Shown piece after piece: positions 8,557 to 17,267 of a DNA stretch of 64,000 bases (positions are counted from its first letter, which is position 1; every line of letters begins with the position of its first letter). A program made the translations under genes and the position numbers. The stretch is from Rhizobium sp. Root1212. Its GTDB lineage: Bacteria > Pseudomonadota > Alphaproteobacteria > Rhizobiales > Rhizobiaceae. Below the pieces are notes generated by a model, which saw only the letters and a program-made list of their open reading frames with translations, had not been told where the DNA came from and ran no database searches. The stretch covers positions 1,001,599-1,065,598 of the forward strand of contig NZ_LMDA01000001.1 in the NCBI RefSeq assembly GCF_001424985.1, given 5' to 3'.

Positions 8557-10371
8557 TTAGCTCCACCAGAGCCGGGGTGTGCTCTGGAGTAGATTCTGCG
8601 TGTAGGGGTCTTGCGGGGCATCGAGCACGGCATCGCTCGGCCCCTCCTCGACAAGCATCCCGGATTTGACGACGGCGACCCGGTCGGCGATGGCGCGCAC
8701 GACCGCGAGATTGTGCGTGATGAAGACGATGGTGGTGCCGGACTGCTGGTGCAGCGTCTTCAGAAGCTGGACGATGGACGCCTGAACGGAGACATCCAGC
8801 GCGCTGGTGATCTCGTCGCAGATCAGGATTTCTGGGTCGGCCGCGATCGCACGCGCAATCGCCACGCGCTGGCGCTCGCCGCCGCTGAGCTGCTGCGGGT
8901 AGCGGTCGTGAAGGCGCGGATTGAGCGCGACCATCGACAGCAGCTCGGCCACGGACTGGCGCGGCGCCCTGCCCTTTTCCGTGAAGGCCGCGATGGATTG
9001 CGCGATCAGCTCATGCACCGTGCAGCGTGGGTTCAGCGAACTATAGGGGTTCTGAAAGATGTATTGCACCGCGCGCCGCTGCTCCGTGCTGCGCTGGCGG
9101 GTGCCGAAGGGCAACGTTTCGCCGTGCAGTCGAAGGCTTCCCTTGGCATCGGTGTGCAGGCCGCCGAGACATTTGGCGAGCGTCGTCTTGCCGCTGCCGG
9201 ACTCGCCGACGATGGCGGTGCACAGGCCCCGACGTATCTCCAGGTCGAGCCCCTTGAGAATGCGGACGCTGCCATAGCCGGCATCGAGCCCGGATACGCG
9301 GAGCAGCACGGGCTTTTCCACCCGTTCCACTGCCGCCTCGATCTCCGGCACCCGGAACGGAACGGTATCGTCGGTCGTCTGCCGGCGCAGGCACGCCACC
9401 TTGTGGCCATCCGAATGGAGCCGCAGCAGCGGCGGCTCCGAGCGACGACAGCTTTCCAGCACGTCCGGGCAGCGCGAGGCGAAAACGCAGCCATCGTCCC
9501 GCCGCGAAACCGAGGGGGCATGGCCGGCAATGCCGCGCAGCCTGCGGCGCACCAGCGGATCGGGGATCGCCGAGATCAGCAGTCGCGTATAGGGATGTTC
9601 CGGCGAGCGCAGCGTTAGATGGGTCGGCCCGGATTCGACGATGCGGCCGAGGTACATGACGGCCACGCTGTCGGCGAGATCGTTGACGACCGCGAGATCA
9701 TGACTGACATAGACCGCAGCCGTGCCGTAGCGCGCACACAGTTCCCGCACCGTCGCCAGCACATGGGCCTGGGTGGTGACGTCGAGCCCTGTCGTCGGCT
9801 CGTCGAGGACGACGACCGCCGGCCGGCCGATGAAGGCCATGGCGAGGCCGACGCGCTGCTGCTGGCCGCCGGAAAGCTGATGCGGGAAACGGCTCAGGAA
9901 TTCGGGCGTCGCCGGAAGCGCGACGTCGGTGAGCGCCTGCGCCACCCGCTCGGCCGCCTCGGGGTCCCTGCCATCCTTGTTGAGAGCCTCCAGCATCTGC
10001 GCGCCGATCCGCATGGCGGGGTTCAGCGAGGCGCCGGGGTCCTGCGGCACGTAGGAAATGAGGCGTCCGCGCTGACGGCGGATTTCCTGCCAGGAGAGCG
10101 GCAGAATATCCGTGCCGCGGATGCGCACCGATCCCGCTGTTATCGCCGTGCCGATCTTGGCATAGCCGAGCAGCGCCAGCGCCGCCGTGGTTTTGCCGGA
10201 GCCGGATTCGCCGACGAGCCCCATGATCTCGCCCGGCCGCAGGCTGAAATTGATGTCGGCGACGATATTGGTCTTCGAGCCGACAACGTCGATCCTCAGC
10301 CCCTCGACCTGAAGGGCGGCTTGCATCGCGCCCGCCGGCACGCTCAGATGGTTCGGCGCAACGTTCATCAC
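8557..10371 (-). CDS. fused two-domain peptide ABC transporter ATPase (DppD-DppF-like)
   Basis: Both ATPase halves of the peptide-type importer in one 604-residue polypeptide. The N-domain has Walker A GESGSGKTTAALALLG (about residue 55), signature [15 protein letters not shown] and Walker B VVVLDEPTTGLD, followed by the oligopeptide-transporter C-terminal domain with a four-cysteine region (CVFASRCPDVLESC ... CLRRQ). The C-domain has Walker A GESGSGKTTLAKCLGG, signature LSGGERQRVAIARAI and Walker B ILICDEITSALD. The gene overlaps the upstream permease by 4 bp. The cysteine pattern is the usual one seen in DppD/OppD. Confidence 0.95.
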   Translation of the reverse strand: MMNVAPNHLSVPAGAMQAALQVEGLRIDVVGSKTNIVADINFSLRPGEIMGLVGESGSGKTTAALALLGYAKIGTAITAGSVRIRGTDILPLSWQEIRRQRGRLISYVPQDPGASLNPAMRIGAQMLEALNKDGRDPEAAERVAQALTDVALPATPEFLSRFPHQLSGGQQQRVGLAMAFIGRPAVVVLDEPTTGLDVTTQAHVLATVRELCARYGTAAVYVSHDLAVVNDLADSVAVMYLGRIVESGPTHLTLRSPEHPYTRLLISAIPDPLVRRRLRGIAGHAPSVSRRDDGCVFASRCPDVLESCRRSEPPLLRLHSDGHKVACLRRQTTDDTVPFRVPEIEAAVERVEKPVLLRVSGLDAGYGSVRILKGLDLEIRRGLCTAIVGESGSGKTTLAKCLGGLHTDAKGSLRLHGETLPFGTRQRSTEQRRAVQYIFQNPYSSLNPRCTVHELIAQSIAAFTEKGRAPRQSVAELLSMVALNPRLHDRYPQQLSGGERQRVAIARAIAADPEILICDEITSALDVSVQASIVQLLKTLHQQSGTTIVFITHNLAVVRAIADRVAVVKSGMLVEEGPSDAVLDAPQDPYTQNLLQSTPRLWWS

Positions 10372-11270
10372 TCACCCCCGGACGTAATGGTGCGGCTCAC
10401 GCCTGCGGTTTTCTGGCTGAAGGCGTCGGTGAAGAGGTTCGCACCGATGGTCGCGATGCAGATCGCCGCCACCGGCAGGAGGACCGGCCAGGGCTGCAGC
10501 AGCAGGCCCGGCTGGTTCTCGTTGATCATCAGGCCCCAGTCGGCGGCCGGCGGCTGGACGCCGAGGCCGATGAAGCTGAGCGAGGCGACGATGCCGATCG
10601 ACCAGGTGGCCCGCAGGCCGAGCTCCAGCGCGACGAGGCCGGCAAGATTAGGCAGCAGTTCGCGCAGCATCACCCCAAAGCGGCTGGCGCCGATCATTTC
10701 CGCATAGACGACGAATTCGCGCTCCGAGAGCTGCAGGGCCGAGGCATAGATGACGCGCGCCGTGCGCGGCACATGCGATAGCGCCACCACGATGCAGACG
10801 AGCGGCAGCGAGGTGCCGATCATCGAGGCGACGAGCAACGTCAGCACCAGGGCGGGAAAGCACAGGAGCACATCCAGCGCCCGCATGACGATCGAACCGA
10901 TCGTGCCCTTCATATAGGCCGCGATCAGCCCGAGCGCCGTGCCCAGCCCGACACCGAGAAGCGCCGAGATGGCCGCCAGCACCATGATGGCGCGCCCGCC
11001 ATGCAGGAACCGGCTCAGCGTGTCGTGGCCGAGATAGTCGGTCCCGAACAGGTGGCCGTCCGCGCCCGGAAGATCGAAGGGAATGCCGACCAGTTCTTCA
11101 GGATCGACGGAGGTGAGCCAGGGTCCGAGGATCGCCAGCAGCACGACGGAGCCGAGCAGAATGGCGCCGATGCGGCCTTTTGGCGTGCCGAGCGTCGAAA
11201 GCAGGATTCCGGCCGGCTTCTTGGCTGCGACGGGCGCGGGTTGGTCTTCGTGGATTTGCAGGACAGTCAT
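10368..11270 (-). CDS. peptide-type ABC transporter permease (DppC-like)
   Basis: Inner-membrane permease, 300 residues. A cytoplasmic N-terminus is followed by a first TM at about 34-54, a periplasmic DLPGADGHLFGTDYLGHDTLSR motif (characteristic of DppC/OppC) and five further membrane segments. The EAA-type loop is YAEMIGASRFGVMLRELLPNL. Overlaps of 4 bp with genes on both sides show tight operon structure. Partner of the adjacent DppB-like permease. Confidence 0.94.
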   Translation of the reverse strand: MTVLQIHEDQPAPVAAKKPAGILLSTLGTPKGRIGAILLGSVVLLAILGPWLTSVDPEELVGIPFDLPGADGHLFGTDYLGHDTLSRFLHGGRAIMVLAAISALLGVGLGTALGLIAAYMKGTIGSIVMRALDVLLCFPALVLTLLVASMIGTSLPLVCIVVALSHVPRTARVIYASALQLSEREFVVYAEMIGASRFGVMLRELLPNLAGLVALELGLRATWSIGIVASLSFIGLGVQPPAADWGLMINENQPGLLLQPWPVLLPVAAICIATIGANLFTDAFSQKTAGVSRTITSGGE

Positions 11271-12223
11271 GACGTCACCTTCGTGCGCAAACGGGGCGTG
11301 AGGGCGACGACGACGAGGTCGGCCAGGATGTTCACGCCGATGTAGATGATTGCGAGAACCAGCGTCGTCGCCTGCACCACGACGAGGTCGCGGTTGCGCA
11401 CGGCTTCCACCAGGGCGCTTCCCAGCCCCGGAAACTGGAACACGGTTTCGACGATGATGGCGCCGCCCGCCATGTAGACCAGCGTGACGGCAAAGACCTG
11501 GATGAGCGGGCCGGCGGCGTTGGCAAGCGCATGGCGCAGCACCACACGTCCCTCCGGCACACCTTTCAGCCGCGCCATGGCGACGAAATCGCTGTCGAGG
11601 ATCTCGATCATCGACGCGCGAATGGTGAGCGCGATATAAGGCAGGATCGTCAGCACGAGCGTCAGGATCGGCAGGACGAGCACGTCGAACTGCGCGAAGA
11701 TCGACTGGTCCGCATTGTAGATCGACACCGCCGGAAAAAGCTGGAAGACAGTCGTGCTCAGCACGAGCACGGTCAGCACCGCAAGCGCAAATTCCGGTAT
11801 GCCGGTGATGACCAGCATGGTGAGGGAGATTGCGTGATCCACCGTGCTGTTGCGCCGCACGGCGGCGAAAACGCCGATGGCCGTGCCGAGCGGAAATCCG
11901 ATGACGACGGCGAATGCCATCAGGGTCAGCGTCCTCAGCCCCCGGCTGACCAGAAGATTGCCTGCCGGCTCCCCGCTGACGACCGAGACCCCGAAATCGC
12001 CCGTCGCCAGATCACCGACCCAGGTGAGGTAGCGCAGCGCCGCGGGCTGGTCGAGATGGTGCTCGGTGCGGAAGGCGGCAAGCGACTCCGGCGTCGCGGT
12101 CTTGCCAAGCACGGCAACAGCAGCATCCCCCGGCAGCGCGATCGTCGCGAGATAAATAATCAGGGACACGAGCACGAGCGTTACCGCACCGCTGCCCAAC
12201 CGTCCCGCCAGCATTTTCAGCAT
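11267..12223 (-). CDS. peptide-type ABC transporter permease (DppB-like)
   Basis: Inner-membrane permease, 318 residues. TM1 is SGAVTLVLVSLIIYLATIALPG, followed by the DppB-type periplasmic start PGDAAVAVLGKTATPESLAAFR and HLDQPAALRYLTWVGDLATGDFGVS. The EAA-like loop is FVAMARLKGVPEGRVVLRHALANA. The start at 12223 is supported by a strong GGGAGGG 7 bases upstream; the open frame continues upstream but without a site. It immediately follows the small Cys-rich ORF. Confidence 0.93.
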   Translation of the reverse strand: MLKMLAGRLGSGAVTLVLVSLIIYLATIALPGDAAVAVLGKTATPESLAAFRTEHHLDQPAALRYLTWVGDLATGDFGVSVVSGEPAGNLLVSRGLRTLTLMAFAVVIGFPLGTAIGVFAAVRRNSTVDHAISLTMLVITGIPEFALAVLTVLVLSTTVFQLFPAVSIYNADQSIFAQFDVLVLPILTLVLTILPYIALTIRASMIEILDSDFVAMARLKGVPEGRVVLRHALANAAGPLIQVFAVTLVYMAGGAIIVETVFQFPGLGSALVEAVRNRDLVVVQATTLVLAIIYIGVNILADLVVVALTPRLRTKVTS

Positions 12224-12224
12224 T

Positions 12225-12419
12225 TCAAAACCCTCCCGCCAGGTACTCGGCCATGCGGCCGCGCCGATTGCAGCTGCCGCATGGCTGTCCGCAAGGCGCC
12301 GACACCCCGTCGATGGGGCAGAGCGCCTTTGCGTTCGCAATCTGACTTCCACCCGCCTCGGCGGGGTCTCCCCGTTCGGGCAGATCGTGTTGCGTTGGAA
12401 TTTGCCTGGTATCGTTCAT
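12225..12419 (-). CDS. small Cys-rich ORF in the leader of the peptide-importer operon
   Basis: A 64-codon ORF that ends 1 bp before the DppB-like start, so it would be the first gene of the operon. It begins MNDTRQIPTQHD and has four cysteines in 17 residues (CPIDGVSAPCGQPCGSC, spacing C-x8-C-x3-C-x2-C), then RGRMAEYLAGG. An AAGGGA lies about 10 bases before the ATG. It has no signal peptide or membrane segment. The cysteine spacing could hold a metal ion, or the ORF could be a leader peptide whose translation couples to the permease. I do not recognise the family, and it may not be a protein gene. Confidence 0.4.
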   Translation of the reverse strand: MNDTRQIPTQHDLPERGDPAEAGGSQIANAKALCPIDGVSAPCGQPCGSCNRRGRMAEYLAGGF

Positions 12420-12446
12420 GGCGCGCGTTCCCTTGCTTTTTCGCCA

Positions 12447-12460
12447 TTTCGTATACGAAA
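12447..12460. promoter_or_regulatory. perfect palindrome, candidate operator for the LacI regulator
   Basis: TTTCGTATACGAAA is a perfect 14-bp palindrome about 25 bp upstream of the small ORF and 270 bp upstream of the divergent LacI gene. A related ACGATATA element follows immediately (about 12459-12466) and recurs near 12518. This is the most likely binding site for the adjacent regulator. Confidence 0.5.
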
Positions 12461-12729
12461 CGATATATTAAAGTCCGGCATGGTCAAGAGGCTGAAAGGC
12501 GGCTTGCCGAAAAAACTTTAACGATATAAACATTAGAGCCGCGAAATGGGAAAATGCAAGGGCATGGCGCAGAAAAATCCTCTCGAAGGGCAAGCGGACG
12601 CCCAAATTGCCCGAAGAGGTTTCAGCAAAAGCCGTTCACAATTTTTGGCTGACGGAACAACAAGCCGTTGTCCGTCGCAGGGATCGCGTACTAACGTAGC
12701 TGGGCCGCAAAGCAGGGTGAGGAGCGCAG
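12461..12729. other. intergenic region, importer operon / LacI gene
   Basis: About 270 bp between the palindrome and the LacI start. It holds AT-rich promoter-like sequence at 12460-12535 (CGATATATTAAAG and TTTAACGATATAAAC). I see no convincing gene in the rest; short open frames here lack ribosome sites. Confidence 0.5.
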
Positions 12730-13788
12730 GTGGACAAGAAAACGAAGCCCCCAACCATCGCTGATGTCGCGGCGCTCGCCGGCGTTTCCGCGCAAACGGT
12801 GTCCAACTTCCTGACCGGGCGCTTCAAGCCGCGAGGCCAGAACCTTCAACGCCTGGAGGCTGCCATCAGCGAGCTAGGCTACCGGCCGAGTGCCGCCGCG
12901 CGTGCCCTTCGGCTGAAGCAATCGGGTATGATCGCGATGCTGCTGGAAGATGGCGCGGACCTCTCGCAGGAGCGCATGCGGGAAGGCTGGGAGCCGCTTC
13001 ATGGGATGTTCCTCTACGGAGCCACCAACAGGGCGCGCGAACTTGGCTACTACGTCACGCCTGTTCTGACACGTCAGGGAACGGCGGAGGTGGAGGCCAT
13101 ACGGCTCGTCCGGGAAGGTCGCGCCGACGCGCTGATCTGCAGCACGGAACTGATGCCGGAAGCGCAGCTGGAACGCCTGCAACGCATTGCCCGCACCGAA
13201 AAGGTCCCCATCGCGCTGCTTCAGGAGAACCGCAAGCGCGATTTCATCTGCAGCGTCTCCGCGGCGGATGAGGATGGCGGCGAACAGGCCGCCGAACACC
13301 TTGCGGCGCTCGGCCACACGCACGTTGCGGTGATGAGCGTCAAGCCCGCCTGGCCCGGCCCTGTGCGCCGCCGTAACGGGTTCGAAGCTGCAGCCGCGAG
13401 ACTGGGCCTTTCCGCAGAGGCGTGGGAAGCGGACCACTACACGGTCGAAGCTGTCCGCAGACGAGCCGCGCCGGAGCTTGCGCGATCGGACCGGCCGACG
13501 GCCGTGTTTGCGGTCAACGACGTAATCGCGATCGCCCTGATGCAGCAGGCGATCGAGTTGCGGCTGGACATCCCGAAAGACCTGTCTGTCCTGGGCTTCA
13601 ACGACCTGGATGTGGCATCCTACGTCCGGCCCGCACTAACGACCCTGCGCACGCCCGGAGCCGCCATGGGCGCACGCGCGGTCGAGGTTCTGGTCGATGC
13701 GATTTCGGGCAAGCCGCTAACGTCCACGTCACTCCTGCCGATCGAGTTTGTTCCCCGCGAAAGCACAGGCGCCGCGCCGGGGACGTAG
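12730..13788 (+). CDS. LacI-family transcriptional regulator
   Basis: Regulator of 352 residues with GTG start and GAGGAG upstream. N-terminal HTH TIADVAALAGVSAQTVSNFL and hinge RPSAAARALRLKQSG cover residues 9-65; the rest is a periplasmic-binding-protein-like effector domain (AVFAVNDVIAIALMQQ, DLSVLGFNDLDVASYVRPALTTLRTP). It is divergent from the peptide-type importer with a perfect palindrome between them, so that operon is its probable target. LacI regulators usually sense sugars, which makes the peptide-type importer an unusual partner and hints at a glycosylated or sugar-derived substrate. Confidence 0.93.
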   Translation: MDKKTKPPTIADVAALAGVSAQTVSNFLTGRFKPRGQNLQRLEAAISELGYRPSAAARALRLKQSGMIAMLLEDGADLSQERMREGWEPLHGMFLYGATNRARELGYYVTPVLTRQGTAEVEAIRLVREGRADALICSTELMPEAQLERLQRIARTEKVPIALLQENRKRDFICSVSAADEDGGEQAAEHLAALGHTHVAVMSVKPAWPGPVRRRNGFEAAAARLGLSAEAWEADHYTVEAVRRRAAPELARSDRPTAVFAVNDVIAIALMQQAIELRLDIPKDLSVLGFNDLDVASYVRPALTTLRTPGAAMGARAVEVLVDAISGKPLTSTSLLPIEFVPRESTGAAPGT

Positions 13789-14367
13789 CGGGATCGAGCC
13801 TTTCCATGTCTCCCGTCGGGATGCCGGAGGCCTGTCGCCTACCGCGCGATGTTCGTGGTTGCGTGCTTTCGTTTTGACGGGAGAAGCGACTGCGCAGCCT
13901 ATCCGTTGATCAGGGCTATATCGCCGTTCTTGAGTCCGATGGCGACGACTGTGTTGAGGGGAAGCGGCCGTTCGACGACGAAGAGAGTGCCGTCGGGAGT
14001 CTTGACCTCGAGCCGCATCGCGGCAGTACTTGAAGCCATCTCGCGCGAGATCGATCCTGAGGCGCTTTCCTATACCGGCGAGGTCGAGGACTTCTTCTTC
14101 CTGAGGGAGAAGGAACTGAAAACCCGCTTCGGCCCACCGAGCGCGACAAGGCCACGCTCATCGTCGCCTATACCCTGGCCAGTCGGCGCGGCCCAGCACC
14201 TACGGCCACTATCGAGATCCTGATCCGCGACATCGAGCGCATCGCGGCGGCGCGGGCGATCGTCGATCGCTCCTCCATGGGTGCGGCGGCGATCCCGCGA
14301 CCCCGAGCTTGCGGGCCTCTGCCATGATCGTTCGAAGCGTACTCCCTACCATCGCAAAACGGCTTTG
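13789..14367. pseudogene. decayed coding region, family not recognised
   Basis: A 580-bp stretch without an intact gene. On the plus strand, 14020-14135 reads as an open helical peptide (IDPEALSYTGEVEDFFFLRE, KELKTR). After a one-base frame change near 14130-14145 it continues as ERDKATLIVAYTLASRRGP and IEILIRDIERIAAARAIVDR to about 14325. On the minus strand, about 13905-14021 encodes a clean 39-residue piece (MRLEVKTPDGTLFVVE ... NGDIALING). These look like remains of broken genes. I do not know the parent families. Confidence 0.45.
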
Positions 14368-14403
14368 CAGCCTACCTCCCGGACGAAGCCTGGAGGTAGG
14401 CTG
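14368..14403 (-). terminator. stem-loop downstream of epimerase operon
   Basis: CAGCCTACCTCC and GGAGGTAGGCTG form a perfect 12-bp stem with a 12-base loop, 8 bases after the epimerase stop codon on the minus strand. It is followed by only a short TTTT (in GCCGTTTTGC), so it is a likely but imperfect intrinsic terminator at the end of the sugar-importer operon. Confidence 0.6.
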
Positions 14404-14410
14404 GGCCGGT

Positions 14411-15259
14411 TTAAATAAGCCCGTATTGCTCGGCCTTGTTGCGCAGGAACGGCAGGCCGTTGCCCATCACCTCTTCCATGTCGCGGGCCACGGGGCGCCA
14501 GACCGCGAGCCCATAGGCGACCTGCGGCGGCATGTTGATGAAGCTTTCCATGGCAAGCCCGCCCTTGAAGCCGATGGCGGCGAGTGCGGCATAGATCTCG
14601 TCCCACGGCACGTTGCCGTAGCCCGGCGTGCCGCGGTCGCTTTCGGAAAGGTGGATGTATTTCAGGTGGTCGCGGGCGATCAGGATGCCGTTGGCGGCCC
14701 CCTTCTCCTCGATGTTCATGTGGTAGGTGTCGAGATGGACGAAGATGTTGTTCGCGCCGACGCGCTCCACCATGGCCACGGCCTGCTGGGCCGAGTTGAT
14801 CAGGTGGTTCTCGTAGCGGTTCACGGCTTCGACGCCAAGCTGGATGCCGTATGGGCGGGCATGTTTGGCTGCCGCCTCAAGTGCTTTGGCGATGTTGTCG
14901 TATTCGGCCTCCGTCGGCGGAACGCCGGTGCGCTCGCCGATGCCACCGAAGATGACGCCCGAAAGCGCCTCTGCACCCATTTCGGCAGTCTTGTCGATGG
15001 CCACCTTCAAGTATTCGACCGCCGCCTCCGGATGCACGGAGGCCCAGGCATGCTCCGGCAGGCCGAGCGAGCAGACGGCGCGCAGACCGGTCTTTGCAAG
15101 CAGGTCGCGGGTGTGTTTAGCATCGACGGCGGGCGCGTTGAGCAGTGCGATCTCGATGAAGTCCATCTTGTAGTGCGCCGCGCCGGCAATCGCCTTTTCC
15201 GCGCCCGCGCGATCCCAGTTCATGGTCCACATGCTTGTGTGAACGCCGAAACCTTCCAT
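14411..15259 (-). CDS. ketose 3-epimerase-like sugar isomerase (TIM barrel)
   Basis: Cytoplasmic xylose-isomerase-like TIM-barrel enzyme, 282 residues, similar in layout to the D-tagatose/D-allulose 3-epimerases. The four metal ligands of that family can be placed: E in GVEAVNRYENHLIN, D in HLDTYHMNIEE, H in KYIHLSESDRGTPG and E in LAMESFINM. Start at 15259 has AGGAGA 8 bases upstream. Last gene of the RbsABC-type operon, so it probably converts the imported rare ketose or its epimer. No sugar kinase is present in the cluster. Confidence 0.88.
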   Translation of the reverse strand: MEGFGVHTSMWTMNWDRAGAEKAIAGAAHYKMDFIEIALLNAPAVDAKHTRDLLAKTGLRAVCSLGLPEHAWASVHPEAAVEYLKVAIDKTAEMGAEALSGVIFGGIGERTGVPPTEAEYDNIAKALEAAAKHARPYGIQLGVEAVNRYENHLINSAQQAVAMVERVGANNIFVHLDTYHMNIEEKGAANGILIARDHLKYIHLSESDRGTPGYGNVPWDEIYAALAAIGFKGGLAMESFINMPPQVAYGLAVWRPVARDMEEVMGNGLPFLRNKAEQYGLI

Positions 15260-15270
15260 GGTCGTATCTC

Positions 15271-16257
15271 CTATTTCGTGGGTTTGAGGAATTTCGTGGA
15301 AAGCCAACGGAGCACCATCACGACGATGAGCAGGATGCCCCAGACGGCCGTTGCGAGATGCTGGTTGGCGCCGAGCAGGTTGAGCCCCGAGGACAGGAGC
15401 TGCAGCACGACGAGCGCCACGAAGACGGGCAGCACCCGCCCAAAGCCGCCGAACGGATTGATGCCGCCGAGGAAGCAGGCGAGCACGGTGATCAAGAGGT
15501 AGGATTCACCGTGGCCGACGCGCACCGAATTGAAGCGCGCCAGCATGATGATGCCGGCGACCGCCGCGATGGCCCCGGAGAGCACATAGACCAGCACCAG
15601 CACCTTGCGGGTGTTGATGCCCGAATAGCGGGCGGACTCGATGTTGGAGCCGATCATGTAGGTGGAAAAGCCAAGCTTGGTGCGGGACAAGAGGACGTGG
15701 CTTGCCAGCACGCAGCCGATGAGGATCAAAAGCGGCACGGGTATGCCGAAGAGACTGCCGTGGCCGATCGGAGCAATGAAGGCGGGGAAGCCCGAGATAT
15801 CGCTGCCGCGCGTCAGGAATTCACCGAGCCCGCGCAAAAAGATCATCATCGACAGGGTGACGAGGATGGGATGGGCGCGGGTGAAGGCGATGACGAGGCC
15901 CATGACCAGGCCGCTCGCCGCGCCGACGCCAAGTGCCAGCAGCGATCCCAGCAGGAAGGCGGCCGGGCCGGCATCGATACCGCCATTCGCCTGCAGGACC
16001 CAGGCGAGCGTCAGGCCCGCCAGGTTGGCGGTGAAGGTGATGGCGAGATTGAGCCCGCCGGTCAGGATCGGCAGCAGCATGGCGAGCGTCAGGATGCCGA
16101 GCTCGGGCAGCTGGAACGCGACCGAGCCGAAGGTCGCCCCGGTCAGGAACTGCGGCGATGCGAGGCCGAAGACGATCAGCACGGCGGCGAGCGCGGCGAA
16201 GGGGCCGGCCATGTCGGCCCCGAAGATGGCATTGAAACGGGCGGCGAGCGCGTTCAT
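15271..16257 (-). CDS. RbsC-like sugar ABC transporter permease
   Basis: Second permease of the sugar importer, 328 residues, about 8-10 membrane segments (first at about residues 19-35). Family hallmark ILTGGLNLAITFTANLAG corresponds to the conserved GGIDLS region of RbsC; the C-terminal part has the GGINPFGGFGRVLPVF block. The ATG at 16257 overlaps the preceding stop codon as ATGA. The open frame extends further upstream, but that extension overlaps the other permease and is not coding. Confidence 0.92.
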   Translation of the reverse strand: MNALAARFNAIFGADMAGPFAALAAVLIVFGLASPQFLTGATFGSVAFQLPELGILTLAMLLPILTGGLNLAITFTANLAGLTLAWVLQANGGIDAGPAAFLLGSLLALGVGAASGLVMGLVIAFTRAHPILVTLSMMIFLRGLGEFLTRGSDISGFPAFIAPIGHGSLFGIPVPLLILIGCVLASHVLLSRTKLGFSTYMIGSNIESARYSGINTRKVLVLVYVLSGAIAAVAGIIMLARFNSVRVGHGESYLLITVLACFLGGINPFGGFGRVLPVFVALVVLQLLSSGLNLLGANQHLATAVWGILLIVVMVLRWLSTKFLKPTK

Positions 16258-17267
16258 CGATTTGCTCCTTCGGTTTTGGCGGTCTTCGCAAAGGCCGGCA
16301 GTAGGTTGCCGAGGCGGGCGCTCGACAGGGTGATGGCGACGAGGATGATGGCGCCGACGATCATCTTGAAGGCGAAGGGCGAGACGCCCATCAGGTTGAG
16401 GCCGTTCTGGGTGATGGAAACGAGCAGCACGCCGAGCACGCAGCCGAACACCGAGCCCTTGCCGCCGCCGAGCCGCGCGCCGCCAAGCACGACGGCGGCC
16501 AGCACGTCGAGCTCGCAGCCGTAGAGCGCGTTGGGCACCACTTCCTGCGCATAATGTGCCTGCATCAGCCCGGCGATGCCCGCCATCAGGCCGAGCCAGC
16601 CGAAGGCGATGAACTGCATGGCGCCGATATTGATGCCGAAGCGGCGGGCACCTTCCGGATTGTCGCCGAAGGCGTAGAGCTGCCGGCCGGTCGTCGTGCG
16701 GGTGATGAAGAGCCAGGTAACGAGGACGCAGACCATCATGACGACGACGGGCAGCGTGATCTCCGCCCAGGTGCCGTCCGCCATTTCGCGCTCGTAAACG
16801 ATGACGCGGGTCGTCAGCCAGTCCGGCAGGTTGTAGATCGACACGCCCTTGGTAAAGAACATCAGCAGGCCGAAATAGACGTTGAAGGTGGCGATCGTCG
16901 CGACGATGGAGATGATGCGGAAGCGATGCACGAGGAAGGCGTTGACGGCGCCAAGCGCAACGCCGATGCCTGCGGCGACGACGAGACCTGAGATCCATCC
17001 GCCCCCGCCGATCCGCTCCAGGAGCAGCACGGCGACGTACTGCACCACCGAGGCGGCGACCGCGAAGGAAATGTCGATGCCGCCCGCGATCAGCACCACG
17101 AGCAGGCCGACGGCGAAGATTATGTTGACCGCGCTGATATTGAGCAGGTCGAAGGCGTTGCCGAGCGTGAAGAAGCGGTCAGCGGCAAAAGACAGGTAGA
17201 TGCTGATCACCGCGATGACGATGAGCAGCACGTATTCCGTCGTGTGGGAAAGGAAGAGCTTACGCAT
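16254..17267 (-). CDS. RbsC-like sugar ABC transporter permease
   Basis: First permease of the sugar importer, 337 residues. Hydrophobic segments throughout; LVVLIAGGIDISFAVAASVV is the canonical RbsC/XylH motif and VVLGGARLGGGKGSVFG the conserved C-terminal loop. The start at 17267 overlaps the ATPase gene by 8 bp. Two different permeases imply a heterodimeric channel. Confidence 0.93.
   Translation of the reverse strand: MRKLFLSHTTEYVLLIVIAVISIYLSFAADRFFTLGNAFDLLNISAVNIIFAVGLLVVLIAGGIDISFAVAASVVQYVAVLLLERIGGGGWISGLVVAAGIGVALGAVNAFLVHRFRIISIVATIATFNVYFGLLMFFTKGVSIYNLPDWLTTRVIVYEREMADGTWAEITLPVVVMMVCVLVTWLFITRTTTGRQLYAFGDNPEGARRFGINIGAMQFIAFGWLGLMAGIAGLMQAHYAQEVVPNALYGCELDVLAAVVLGGARLGGGKGSVFGCVLGVLLVSITQNGLNLMGVSPFAFKMIVGAIILVAITLSSARLGNLLPAFAKTAKTEGANR

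Noticed and set aside
15271..16998. 575-codon frame joining the second sugar permease to upstream sequence
   Set aside because: The first 240 codons are an out-of-frame reading of the other permease gene; the true start is the ATGA-coupled codon at 16257.
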